Below, piece by piece: positions 1 to 6,395 of a DNA stretch of 17,253 nucleotides (the stretch's first letter is position 1; the number at the start of each line of letters is the position of its first letter). The stretch comes from JANXYW01 sp964458665. Lineage in GTDB: Bacteria > Chloroflexota > Dehalococcoidia > DSTF01 > JACRBR01. A program made the position numbers and the translations under genes. Below the pieces are notes generated by a model. The model saw only the letters and a program-made list of their open reading frames with translations, had not been told where the DNA came from and did no database searches. The stretch covers positions 1-17,253 of the forward strand of contig CAYWOO010000239.1 in NCBI GenBank assembly GCA_964458665.1, read 5' to 3'.

Positions 1-855
1 CGCGTCGACGATTCCGAGAATGGCCTGGCCTGCTTGGGCGAGTGCGCCGGGGTCGAGCTTGTCGGCCGTGTCGCTAGAGCGCCGCGCGTGCGGATAGACG
101 CGCGCGAACGGTACGTCCGATAGGGCGAGCGCGGGCAGCCCCTCTCGGAGGAAGGCTTCGTCGTCGCTCGCCATGCGAGCCCGCCACGCGCGAACCAGCG
201 GCTGGACCAAGAGGCCCGTGAAGCGGTCGCCGAGCGGGAGCCCGGCGCCGCTCGAGAGCGCGGCGCGCACGAGCCAAGCGGGGGCGATCACGGTCTGTCC
301 TGGGCGCACCGGATCCGCGTAGGCGGGCGCGTGCAGGACAAGAGCGCCATCGCGCCAGCCGCCGGTCTCGATGGTCAGCGCGGCAACCAGGTTCTTGGCG
401 TCGCCACCCAGGCCACGGACGTATTGCCGGGCTCCGGCCCGTGCCTCGGTCTCGCCCGCGTCGAACGACACGAATACGAGCGTGCGCGGGCGCTCGGAGA
501 GCCTGGCGAGCGTGCGGGCGGCTTCGATCAACACGCCGGGGCCGGCGGCGGAGTGGCCGCCGGGCGAATCGGCGGCGCTGTCGTGATGCGCGCCGATGAC
601 GACGAACTCCGGCCCGGGCGCGCGCAGCACGCCGATCACGTTGGCGCCGCGCTGGCCGCTGGCTTGGATGTCCTCCAGCCGCACCTCGCCGAGCCCGGCC
701 TCGCGGAACTCCGCGGCCACGTATGCCGCGGCGGCTTTCCCGCGCGGCGAGCCGAAAGGGTGCGGTCCGAGCGCCGCCAGAGCCGACGCGTGCCGAAGCG
801 CGTTCTCGCCGCTGATGCTGAGCGCGGTGGCGAAGAGCAGAGGAATCCCCGACAT
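1..855 (-). CDS. M28-family peptidase-like protein, C-terminus cut by window edge
   Basis: This reading frame is open from an ATG at 853-855 to the left edge (285 codons, no stop reached). An in-frame TAG lies nine codons upstream of the ATG, so this is the only plausible ATG start. The translation has the order of an M28 zinc aminopeptidase: a start region GENALRHASALAALGPHPFG, the metal segment VVIGAHHDS (H90, D92), a helix after SPGGHSAAGPG (98-107), the strand TLVFVSFDAGETEARAGARQ (125-144), IETGG (162-166) and a C-terminal SDDEAFLREGLPAL ... YPHARRSSDTADKLD (H256, D262). In the family these residues bind two zinc ions and hydrolyse N-terminal residues. Here the usual bridging Asp of the PGAxDN motif is replaced (GGHS) and the Glu-Glu pair reads GETE, so activity is uncertain. 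There is no clear signal peptide, only a short hydrophobic start. It is transcribed away from the cupredoxin gene. The fold assignment is firm; the catalytic role is not. Confidence 0.85.
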   Translation of the reverse strand, partial: MSGIPLLFATALSISGENALRHASALAALGPHPFGSPRGKAAAAYVAAEFREAGLGEVRLEDIQASGQRGANVIGVLRAPGPEFVVIGAHHDSAADSPGGHSAAGPGVLIEAARTLARLSERPRTLVFVSFDAGETEARAGARQYVRGLGGDAKNLVAALTIETGGWRDGALVLHAPAYADPVRPGQTVIAPAWLVRAALSSGAGLPLGDRFTGLLVQPLVRAWRARMASDDEAFLREGLPALALSDVPFARVYPHARRSSDTADKLDPGALAQAGQAILGIVDA

Positions 856-881
856 CCGCGGGCAGTGTAAACCGCCCGTGC

Positions 882-887
882 TAACAT
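882..887 (+). promoter_or_regulatory. Possible -10 element for the cupredoxin-kinase unit
   Basis: TAACAT preceded by TG one base upstream resembles an extended -10 box. It lies about 31 bases before the GTG start at 919, inside the 63-base gap between the divergent peptidase and cupredoxin genes. I see no good -35 at the right distance, so this is a weak, motif-only call. Confidence 0.2.
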
Positions 888-906
888 TCGCGTTTTCAGC
901 GCCATT

Positions 907-912
907 GGAGGT
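907..912 (+). promoter_or_regulatory. Ribosome binding site that fixes a GTG start
   Basis: GGAGGT lies 6 bases before the GTG at 919. It supports this GTG as the start, because the encoded protein then begins directly with a typical signal peptide. Confidence 0.75.
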
Positions 913-918
913 CCGATC

Positions 919-1581
919 GTGCGCTCTTTGGCTCTCTTCTTTTGCGTGGGGGCGCTCGGCTACGCCGCCCCGGTTCTCGCGGGCAGCGTCGCCGGCCAGG
1001 TCCAGCTCGAGGAGAAGGGCGGCGCGAAGGCAACCGACATGTCGGAGGTCGTGGTCTGGGTCGAGGGCGCGACGAACGTGAAGCCCAAGCCCGCGAGCGC
1101 CACGATGACGATGAAGGCCAAGGTCTTCTCGCCCCACGTGGTGGTCGTTCCGGTCGGCGGCACGGTCGAGTTCCCGAACCAGGACCCGATCTTCCACAAC
1201 GTGTTCTCGGTCTCGCCCGAGAACAAGTTCGACCTCGAGCTCTACAAGCGGCCCAAGTCGGCGTCCTGGACGTTCAAGGCGCCCGGTATCGCCAAGGTCT
1301 ACTGCAACATCCACCCGCAGATGGCCGCGATCGTGGTGGTGCGCGACAACCCCTACTACGCCGTCGTCGCCAAGGACGGCAGCTACGCGATCGAGGGCGT
1401 GCCGCCGGGCAAGTATCAGCTCTTCGCCTGGCACGAGCGTGCCGGTGAATCGGCAATCGACGTCACGGTGCCCGCCGACGGAGCGGTCGCCGCCAACTTC
1501 GCGCTCGACGCCTCGACCTTCAAGCGCGTTCAGCACAAGAACAAGTTCGGCAAGAACTACGCGACCGCGGAGAAGTACTGA
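919..1581 (+). CDS. Secreted cupredoxin-like copper protein with carboxypeptidase-regulatory-like tail
   Basis: A 220-residue exported protein. Residues 1-21 form a signal peptide (MRSLALFFCVGALGYAAPVLA, cleavage expected after the final Ala). Residues about 60-140 form a plastocyanin/azurin-like fold: FPNQDPIFHNVFS carries the first copper ligand (H93), and VYCNIHPQM supplies C129, H132 and M135, a complete type-1 copper set. Residues about 145-195 (DGSYAIEGVPPGKYQLFAWH) resemble a carboxypeptidase regulatory-like or transthyretin-like beta domain. Proteins of this layout are often called methylamine-utilisation-like or plastocyanin-like and are expected to carry electrons in the periplasm. 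The stop is 2 bases before the kinase start, so the two genes are almost certainly co-transcribed and translationally coupled. Partner and redox role are not visible from sequence. Confidence 0.88.
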   Translation: MRSLALFFCVGALGYAAPVLAGSVAGQVQLEEKGGAKATDMSEVVVWVEGATNVKPKPASATMTMKAKVFSPHVVVVPVGGTVEFPNQDPIFHNVFSVSPENKFDLELYKRPKSASWTFKAPGIAKVYCNIHPQMAAIVVVRDNPYYAVVAKDGSYAIEGVPPGKYQLFAWHERAGESAIDVTVPADGAVAANFALDASTFKRVQHKNKFGKNYATAEKY

Positions 1582-1583
1582 CG

Positions 1584-3626
1584 ATGGGACTGACGCAGAA
1601 GATCCTCGGCTTCGTCAGCGCGCTGGTGGTGGCGCTCGTGGGCATCACGCTCGCCTACACCACACTGCGCGCCAGCCGGCTCGCCCGCCAGACGGTGAGC
1701 CAGGGCTTGAAGGAGGCCAAGGGCGTCTGGGAGACGGTTCAGGCTGACCGCTACAGCAAGCTGAAGCTCGGCATCCGCGTGCTCGGCAACGACCCCGCGT
1801 TCAAGGCCGCGGTCGAGACCGGCGACAAAGACACGATCCTGGACATGCTCGACGAGCGCAACAAGGAGCTGAAGGCCGACGCGTTCATCGCGACCGATCC
1901 GGCCGGTCTGGTGATCGCGCGCACCGACAAGCCGACGGCCAGCGGCGAGGACCTCTCGAAGGACCCGCTGGTGATGAAGCCGCTCGAGGGCGAAGAGTCG
2001 GCCACGATCTGGCGCCAGGCCGACAAGCTGTTCCATGCGGTGTCGGTGCCGATGCGAACGGGCGCGAGCCTGAAGGGCGTGCTGATCGCGAGCTACGGCC
2101 TGAACGACGCGATGGCCAACGACCTGCGCAAGATCACGCACAGCGAGATCGCCTTTCTCACCCAGGAGCCCGGCAAGGTCTCGCAGCTCTCGGTCTCTAC
2201 GCTCGGCCCGCGCGAAGCGGCGCTCAAGCCGGAGCTCACGCGCGGAGAGTTCGCTCAGGCGGGCGACGAACCCTTCGAGTTGAAGCTGGGCGGCGAGAGC
2301 TACGTATCGCTGGCGGTGCCGCTCAATGCGGCAACCGGGCAAACCGTGGGCGCGGTGGCCGCGCTGCGGAGCCTCGACCAGGAAATGGCCGGCTTCCGCG
2401 ACTTCCGCAACAGCCTGGTGATCGTCTCGCTCTTGGTGATGGCGCTGGCGCTGGGCCTCGGCTACGTCGCCGCGTCGCGACTCACGGGTCCGCTGCGAAC
2501 GCTGGTCTCGCTGGTGGAGAGGGCTCGCGACGGCTCCTACTCGGGCGCCGTCAGTCTCTCCAGCTCGGACGAGATCGGAACCCTGGCGCGCGCCTTCAAC
2601 AGCCTGCTCGCCGACTTGCGCGAGAAAGAGCAGCTGATCGGCTTCCTCAAGGAAGGCATGACGATGATGAAGAAGGGCCCCGGCGTCACCGCCGAGCCGG
2701 GCGCCACCGACATCGGCAGCGCCGCCACCGCCTCGATCGCCGCCGTCTCGGCGCAGGCGGGGGCGAAGGTCGAGAAGGGCACGCTGTTCGCGAACCGCTA
2801 CGAGATCGAGGGCACGCTCGGCAAGGGCGGGATGGGGGTCGTGTATCGCGCCCACGACAAGCAGCTCGACGAGACGGTGGCGCTGAAGGTGCTGCGGTCC
2901 GACATCGGCAAGGACGACCCCACGATTCTCGAGCGCTTCAGGCGGGAGACGAAGCTGGCGCGGCGCATCACGCATCGCAACGTGCTGCGCACGCATGACA
3001 TCGGCGAGGCCGGCGGCTCGCCCTTCATCTCGATGGAATACGTCGAGGGCGTCACGCTCAAGGACCTGGTGAAGAACAAGGGCGCGCTGCCGGTCCCGGT
3101 CGGCCTGCGCATCGCCAAGCAGATGTGCCAGGGTCTGGAGGCCGCGCATCGGCAGGGCGTCGTGCACCGCGACATCAAGCCGCACAACATGCTGATCCTG
3201 CCCGAGACCGGCGAGCTCCGGATCATGGATTTCGGGATCGCGAGCGTGTCGGAGGTGAAGGCGGGCCAGGGCGGCCTCACCACCGACGGCACCGTGATGG
3301 GCACGCCCGACTACATCCCGCCCGAGCAGGCGCAGGGCCATCCGGCCGACTTCCGCTCCGACATCTACTCGCTCGGCGTGGTGCTGTTCGAGATCTTCAC
3401 CGGCAAGCTGCCCTTCGACGGCGAAACGGTGATGGCCGTGGTGCTGGCCCACGTCCAGAAGGAGCCGCCGCGGCCGAAGCAGTTCGTGAAGGGCCTGCCG
3501 ATCGAGCTCGAAGCCGTGATCTTGAAGTGCCTCCAGAAAGACCCGGCCCGACGGTTCCAGCAGGTCTCGGAGATCCTGAAGGAGCTGACGGAGATCTCGT
3601 CGAAGAGCGAGGCGGCCGCGGCCTAG
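1584..3626 (+). CDS. Transmembrane Ser/Thr protein kinase with extracytoplasmic sensor and HAMP domain
   Basis: A 680-residue sensor kinase. A first membrane segment lies at about 7-27, an extracytoplasmic sensor region of about 245 residues follows (cache-like, with ATDPAGLVIARTD at 103-115 typical of such domains), and a second membrane segment lies at about 277-297. A HAMP domain (about 298-350, with DEIGTLARAFN) and a low-complexity Ala/Gly linker lead to a PknB-type kinase at about 405-670. The kinase core is intact: GKGGMG (413-418), VALK with K435, E455 of helix C, HRDIKPHN (528-535, D530 and N535), DFG (549-551) and PPE (579-581). It should phosphorylate Ser or Thr of cytoplasmic targets in response to an external signal. 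A GGAGAAG site lies 8 bases before the ATG, within the end of the cupredoxin gene. The pairing suggests a link between a copper protein and signalling, which is inference. The 3' end converges with the toxin-like pseudogene, with 12 bases between them. Confidence 0.95.
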   Translation: MGLTQKILGFVSALVVALVGITLAYTTLRASRLARQTVSQGLKEAKGVWETVQADRYSKLKLGIRVLGNDPAFKAAVETGDKDTILDMLDERNKELKADAFIATDPAGLVIARTDKPTASGEDLSKDPLVMKPLEGEESATIWRQADKLFHAVSVPMRTGASLKGVLIASYGLNDAMANDLRKITHSEIAFLTQEPGKVSQLSVSTLGPREAALKPELTRGEFAQAGDEPFELKLGGESYVSLAVPLNAATGQTVGAVAALRSLDQEMAGFRDFRNSLVIVSLLVMALALGLGYVAASRLTGPLRTLVSLVERARDGSYSGAVSLSSSDEIGTLARAFNSLLADLREKEQLIGFLKEGMTMMKKGPGVTAEPGATDIGSAATASIAAVSAQAGAKVEKGTLFANRYEIEGTLGKGGMGVVYRAHDKQLDETVALKVLRSDIGKDDPTILERFRRETKLARRITHRNVLRTHDIGEAGGSPFISMEYVEGVTLKDLVKNKGALPVPVGLRIAKQMCQGLEAAHRQGVVHRDIKPHNMLILPETGELRIMDFGIASVSEVKAGQGGLTTDGTVMGTPDYIPPEQAQGHPADFRSDIYSLGVVLFEIFTGKLPFDGETVMAVVLAHVQKEPPRPKQFVKGLPIELEAVILKCLQKDPARRFQQVSEILKELTEISSKSEAAAA

Positions 3627-3638
3627 TCTCGACCGCAG

Positions 3639-4001
3639 CTAGACGCCGATCGGCTTGATATATCGGGTGCCCTGGAGGAATGGCTCCTGTTCCTCCTCGA
3701 TGGCCTCGAGCACGTCACCGATGCTCGTCGTCCGTCGATATCGCTGTGACCAGCAGATGACGCCTGGCAGCGCTTCGCCGCGCTCGCGCCTCTGCTTGAG
3801 CTCCAGCTGCGCCCGCTCGTCCCTGGTCAGCCAAACGTAGCCGTGCTCCACGGCGAAAGCGAGGATCTTCGTGTCGAGCGCGCGCTGGCCGAATGCCTTC
3901 TCGTCCACCACACGCACGACCGCGTAGCCCTTGGCTCTGAGGGCCTCGACCAGGTCGTCCTAGATATGTACGTCGCTTAGAAACGCGAAGCGGCGCGCCA
4001 A
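3639..4001 (-). pseudogene. DUF5615 PIN-like toxin gene broken by an in-frame TAG
   Basis: The frame begins with a TTG at 3999-4001, directly abutting the TGA of the upstream DUF433 gene, and reads LARRFAFLSDVHI, then a TAG at 3960-3962, then DDLVEALRAKGYAVVRVVDE and on to PIGV at the 3' end. The two halves together match the layout of DUF5615 PIN-like proteins: an N-terminal strand with the first acidic residue (SDVH), a helix and KGY, then ILAFAVEHGYVWLTRDERA with the later acidic residues. These proteins are predicted RNases paired with DUF433 antitoxins. The TAG separates the first catalytic Asp from the rest. A downstream GTG at 3915-3917 could restart a 92-residue fragment, but this would lack that Asp. 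I therefore call it a pseudogene; a sequencing error is the alternative. Confidence 0.72.
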
Positions 4002-4307
4002 TCAGCGGCGCGGCTTCCGAAGCTCGACGCGCTCGAGCTCGGCCTGTTGCTCGAGCTGCTGGCCCTCGGCAATGTCGGCCTCGACTTCGTCCTTGTGGTC
4101 GTAGTAGTAGACGAGCGCGTCGAAGACATCGGACGCGTCTTTGAGCGTCGTGTACTCGTCCACGATGTCTCCGGGGTCTTTCCCGTCCTTATAGGCTGCC
4201 ACGATGTCGATGACGCGGATACGTGTGCCCTCGACGCAGGCGCTCCCGCCACACACCGCGGGATCCTTGGTGATATGGGGATAGACGAGATTCGCCGCCG
4301 ATGCCAT
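4002..4307 (-). CDS. DUF433 family protein, probable antitoxin of a VapBC-like pair
   Basis: A 101-residue cytoplasmic protein. The core PHITKDPAVCGGSACVEGTR, followed by IRVIDIVAAYKDGKDPGDIV and a helical DVFDALVYYYDHKDEV segment, is the DUF433 signature (the usual form is GkPvIkGTRipV, then a helix-turn-helix-like part). DUF433 proteins are commonly encoded just before a DUF5615 PIN-like protein and are thought to be its antitoxin and to repress the shared operon. Here the partner follows with no gap between stop and start. The C-terminus is charged and rich in Glu, Gln and Arg. The ATG has no visible Shine-Dalgarno site; a TAAAAT sits only 10 bases upstream, so the message may be nearly leaderless. 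Its toxin partner is interrupted, so the antitoxin may now be unneeded. Confidence 0.85.
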   Translation of the reverse strand: MASAANLVYPHITKDPAVCGGSACVEGTRIRVIDIVAAYKDGKDPGDIVDEYTTLKDASDVFDALVYYYDHKDEVEADIAEGQQLEQQAELERVELRKPRR

Positions 4308-4317
4308 GTTGAGCTTG

Positions 4318-4353
4318 ATTTTAGACCCTCTCCGGTCAACTTGAACTCAGTTC
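4318..4353 (-). promoter_or_regulatory. Possible promoter and operator of the DUF433/DUF5615 pair
   Basis: On the minus strand TAAAAT (4318-4323) lies 10 bases before the ATG. The inverted repeat GAACT-C-AGTTC (4343-4353) overlaps the place where a -35 box would sit 17 bases further upstream; GTTCAA there is a poor -35. An autoregulated antitoxin could bind such a palindrome, but this is inferred only from position. Confidence 0.28.
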
Positions 4354-4537
4354 GCGGGGCGTAGGTCACTCTTGGGGTCGATCGGCTCGGCGAGAACACC
4401 TTGCGCGGATCGAGGGGCGCGCCTACTCGCTGCCGCTCCACCATGGCCCGAAGACGGAACTCTTCCGATGTCTATCTCCGCGGCCTGTGCCGGGCGCTCG
4501 AACTCGACTACGCGCGGTTGCGGGAGGTTCGCGGCTG

Positions 4538-5380
4538 TCAGCGGCTCGCCGGCTCCTTGGGCCTGCCGGGCTGTGGATCGGGCGGGCGGGAGGGAGCGGC
4601 CTTCGGCGCCTCTTGGATCGACAGCAGCTCCACCTCGAAGATCAGGGTCGCGTTGGGACCGATCTTCCCCGAAGCGCCGCGCTCGCCGTAGGCGAGTTCC
4701 GGCGGGACGAACAGTTGCCACTTCGACCCGACCGGCATGAGCTGAAGCGCCTCGCTCCAGCCCTTGATCACGCGGCTCAAGGCGAACGTGACCGGCTGGT
4801 TGCGCTTCCGAGAGCTGTCGAACTCCCTGCCGTCTAGGAGAGTGCCACGATAATGGCAGAGGACCGTGTCCTGGGCGGTGGGCCTCCTCCCGTCGCCGGC
4901 CGTCAGGACCCGATACTGGAGACCGCTCCCCAGGCTGACCACCCCTTCCTTCGCCTTGTTCAGGGCCAGGAAAGCCGCGCCATCCGCCGCGTTCTTCTCG
5001 CCGAACTGCTGCTGGAGCCCCTCCTGCTTCGTTTGGAATACGAGCCGTAGCGAGTCCAGGGCGGCCTTCAGCTCCTCTTTGGTCAGGAGGCTGGCGCCCC
5101 CCAAGAGGGCATCCCTCACCCCCCGAGCGACGAGGTCGGCGTCCAGGTCCAGCCCGGCACCTCGAGCCTCGGTGGCCATGGCCACCCCTAGCGCGTAGCT
5201 CCTCTTCGCCTTGGGGTCGGCTGGGGCCTTCGCTATCGGCGCGGCGGCGGTTCCGCCTGCCTGGGGCGCAGCGACGCCAGGAACCGGATCCCGTGCTCGC
5301 TGGGAGGCCAGCAGGCTCGTTCGATCGACGACGAGCATCGAGACGACGAGGGCGACTGGGGCCAATCTGGCGGCGATCAT
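4538..5380 (-). CDS. Exported FKBP-type peptidyl-prolyl cis-trans isomerase (Mip/FkpA-like)
   Basis: A 280-residue protein of the two-domain FkpA/Mip type. Residues 1-26 form an N-terminal export signal (MIAARLAPVALVVSMLVV), then an Ala/Pro linker. Residues about 58-145 match the helical FKBP N-terminal dimerisation domain (SYALGVAMATEA ... TKEELKAALDSLR), and 150-256 form the FKBP catalytic domain. The binding-pocket residues are present: Y177 in CHYRGTLLDGREFDSS with F187 and D188, V204-I205 and W208 in RVIKGWSEAL, Y231 in PPELAYGERG and F248 in LIFEVELL. The protein ends in a Pro-rich tail (about 257-280). It should catalyse proline isomerisation during folding of exported proteins. An AAGGAG site (5390-5395) lies 9 bases before the ATG. 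It is the last gene of the leftward cluster, 28 bases after the beta-rich secreted protein, and may assist folding of the proline-rich giant protein, which is inference. Confidence 0.93.
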   Translation of the reverse strand: MIAARLAPVALVVSMLVVDRTSLLASQRARDPVPGVAAPQAGGTAAAPIAKAPADPKAKRSYALGVAMATEARGAGLDLDADLVARGVRDALLGGASLLTKEELKAALDSLRLVFQTKQEGLQQQFGEKNAADGAAFLALNKAKEGVVSLGSGLQYRVLTAGDGRRPTAQDTVLCHYRGTLLDGREFDSSRKRNQPVTFALSRVIKGWSEALQLMPVGSKWQLFVPPELAYGERGASGKIGPNATLIFEVELLSIQEAPKAAPSRPPDPQPGRPKEPASR

Positions 5381-5408
5381 GTGGAGCGACTCCTTGAAAT
5401 GGACACGG

Positions 5409-6395
5409 TCAGGCCGAGACGAAGAACCGGACTTTCTGGGTCACGGATGCGCGGCTTCGGACGTCCAGGATCCGGACGGTCAGCTCGAACTCTCCCGGCG
5501 GGAACGCCGCCAGCGGAACGGTCATGCCGGTGGCCACCGCGCGCGACTTGCCGTCGAAGGTCGCGCCCAGGGTCGCGGCGTTGATGGCATGCGGTTTCAG
5601 CTTGTTGAAGAAGCGAAGCCGTTTGCCCATCTGTTGGTAGAACACGAATTCCAGGGTCAGGTCCGGCTTGTCCTTCTCGTCGGCTTTCCAGTTGTAGACC
5701 CGCAACGCGAAATGAAGGTCGCCGTCCTGCTTGAATCGATTGCCGAGCGCGGGCGTTAGTCGCGTCGGCCCGAACACGAACGGACGTTCTTCTTCTTCCG
5801 GCTTGGCGGCGGCGACGGCGTCGCCGAGCACGACCGGCCCCGCCGTCATGGCGCCGGCCCCCAGGTCCGGCACGGATATCGAATGCCGGACGACGGTCCC
5901 GATCCAACCGCGGCCTTCGGACTGGCGGGCGACGGCGACCACCGCCTCATAGGTGCCCGGTTCCAGCACGAAGTCGCGGATCGCCCGGACCTGACCCGCG
6001 GCGCCAGACACCCTGTCCTCCACCGGATTCTGGCGCCCCGCCGCCCCGCCCGCGCGGACGATGCGAATGCGCAGCGTCCAGTCCTGGGGAACCTCACCGC
6101 TGATCACGAGCGGCACCCGGACGCGCCGGTCGCCTCCGCGCCGCGCATCCACCTGTACCAGCACCGGCACGTCCGCGTCCTTGCCGGCCCGTTCGAGCTT
6201 GCCCTCGGTCAGGACGTAGCTGCCCGGATCGGCGCCCAAGAGCGCTACGACGTAGGCGCGATCAGGGGTCGCCGGCCGTCCCGGCGACTGGGCGCCGGGG
6301 ACCGGAGCTTGGGCCCAGATGGCCACGGCTGAAGTCGCGGCAGCCCAGGCAGAAAACGCGATCAGCGGGGGGCGGCGCGCACACCTGCGTTTCAT
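5409..6395 (-). CDS. Secreted beta-rich protein of unknown function
   Basis: A 328-residue protein starting at the ATG at 6393-6395. This start is chosen because AGGAG (6401-6405) lies 5 bases upstream and because the protein then opens with an Arg-rich n-region and a hydrophobic signal sequence (PPLIAFSAWAAATSAVAIWA). An open frame extends 34 codons further upstream, but inside the preceding gene and without a signal peptide. The rest is Val/Arg-rich beta structure. A first part (about 45-200) contains DPGSYVLTEGKLERAG and LEPGTYEAVVAVARQ. A second part (about 225-328) contains FVFGPTRLTPALGNRFKQDG, LTLEFVFYQQMGKRLRFFNK and FPPGEFELTVRILD, an immunoglobulin- or fibronectin-like pattern. I recall similar C-terminal segments from acidobacterial secreted proteins, but cannot confirm this here. 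The start overlaps the stop of the cytochrome fusion (ATGA), so its translation is coupled to it. The function is unknown. Confidence 0.85.
   Translation of the reverse strand: MKRRCARRPPLIAFSAWAAATSAVAIWAQAPVPGAQSPGRPATPDRAYVVALLGADPGSYVLTEGKLERAGKDADVPVLVQVDARRGGDRRVRVPLVISGEVPQDWTLRIRIVRAGGAAGRQNPVEDRVSGAAGQVRAIRDFVLEPGTYEAVVAVARQSEGRGWIGTVVRHSISVPDLGAGAMTAGPVVLGDAVAAAKPEEEERPFVFGPTRLTPALGNRFKQDGDLHFALRVYNWKADEKDKPDLTLEFVFYQQMGKRLRFFNKLKPHAINAATLGATFDGKSRAVATGMTVPLAAFPPGEFELTVRILDVRSRASVTQKVRFFVSA

Noticed and set aside
331..870. A 179-codon plus-strand open frame near the left edge.
   Set aside because: The opposite strand encodes the M28-like protein over the whole stretch, with family motifs.
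1557..3452. A long open frame of 631 codons opposite the kinase gene.
   Set aside because: It is the antisense shadow of a GC-rich gene. The plus-strand kinase has every catalytic motif, while this frame is Arg/His/Leu-rich with no recognisable domain.
3613..3622. The palindrome GGCCGCGGCC at the end of the kinase gene, considered as a terminator.
   Set aside because: It has no loop and no T-run, and lies inside coding sequence.
4354..4537. The gap between the antitoxin promoter region and the FKBP gene, with a short plus-strand frame from the ATG at 4443 (MARRRNSSDVYLRGLCRALE).
   Set aside because: The start of this frame looks faintly protein-like, but it runs into the antisense of FKBP, has no ribosome site and matches no family I know. 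It may be a gene remnant, but I cannot support it.
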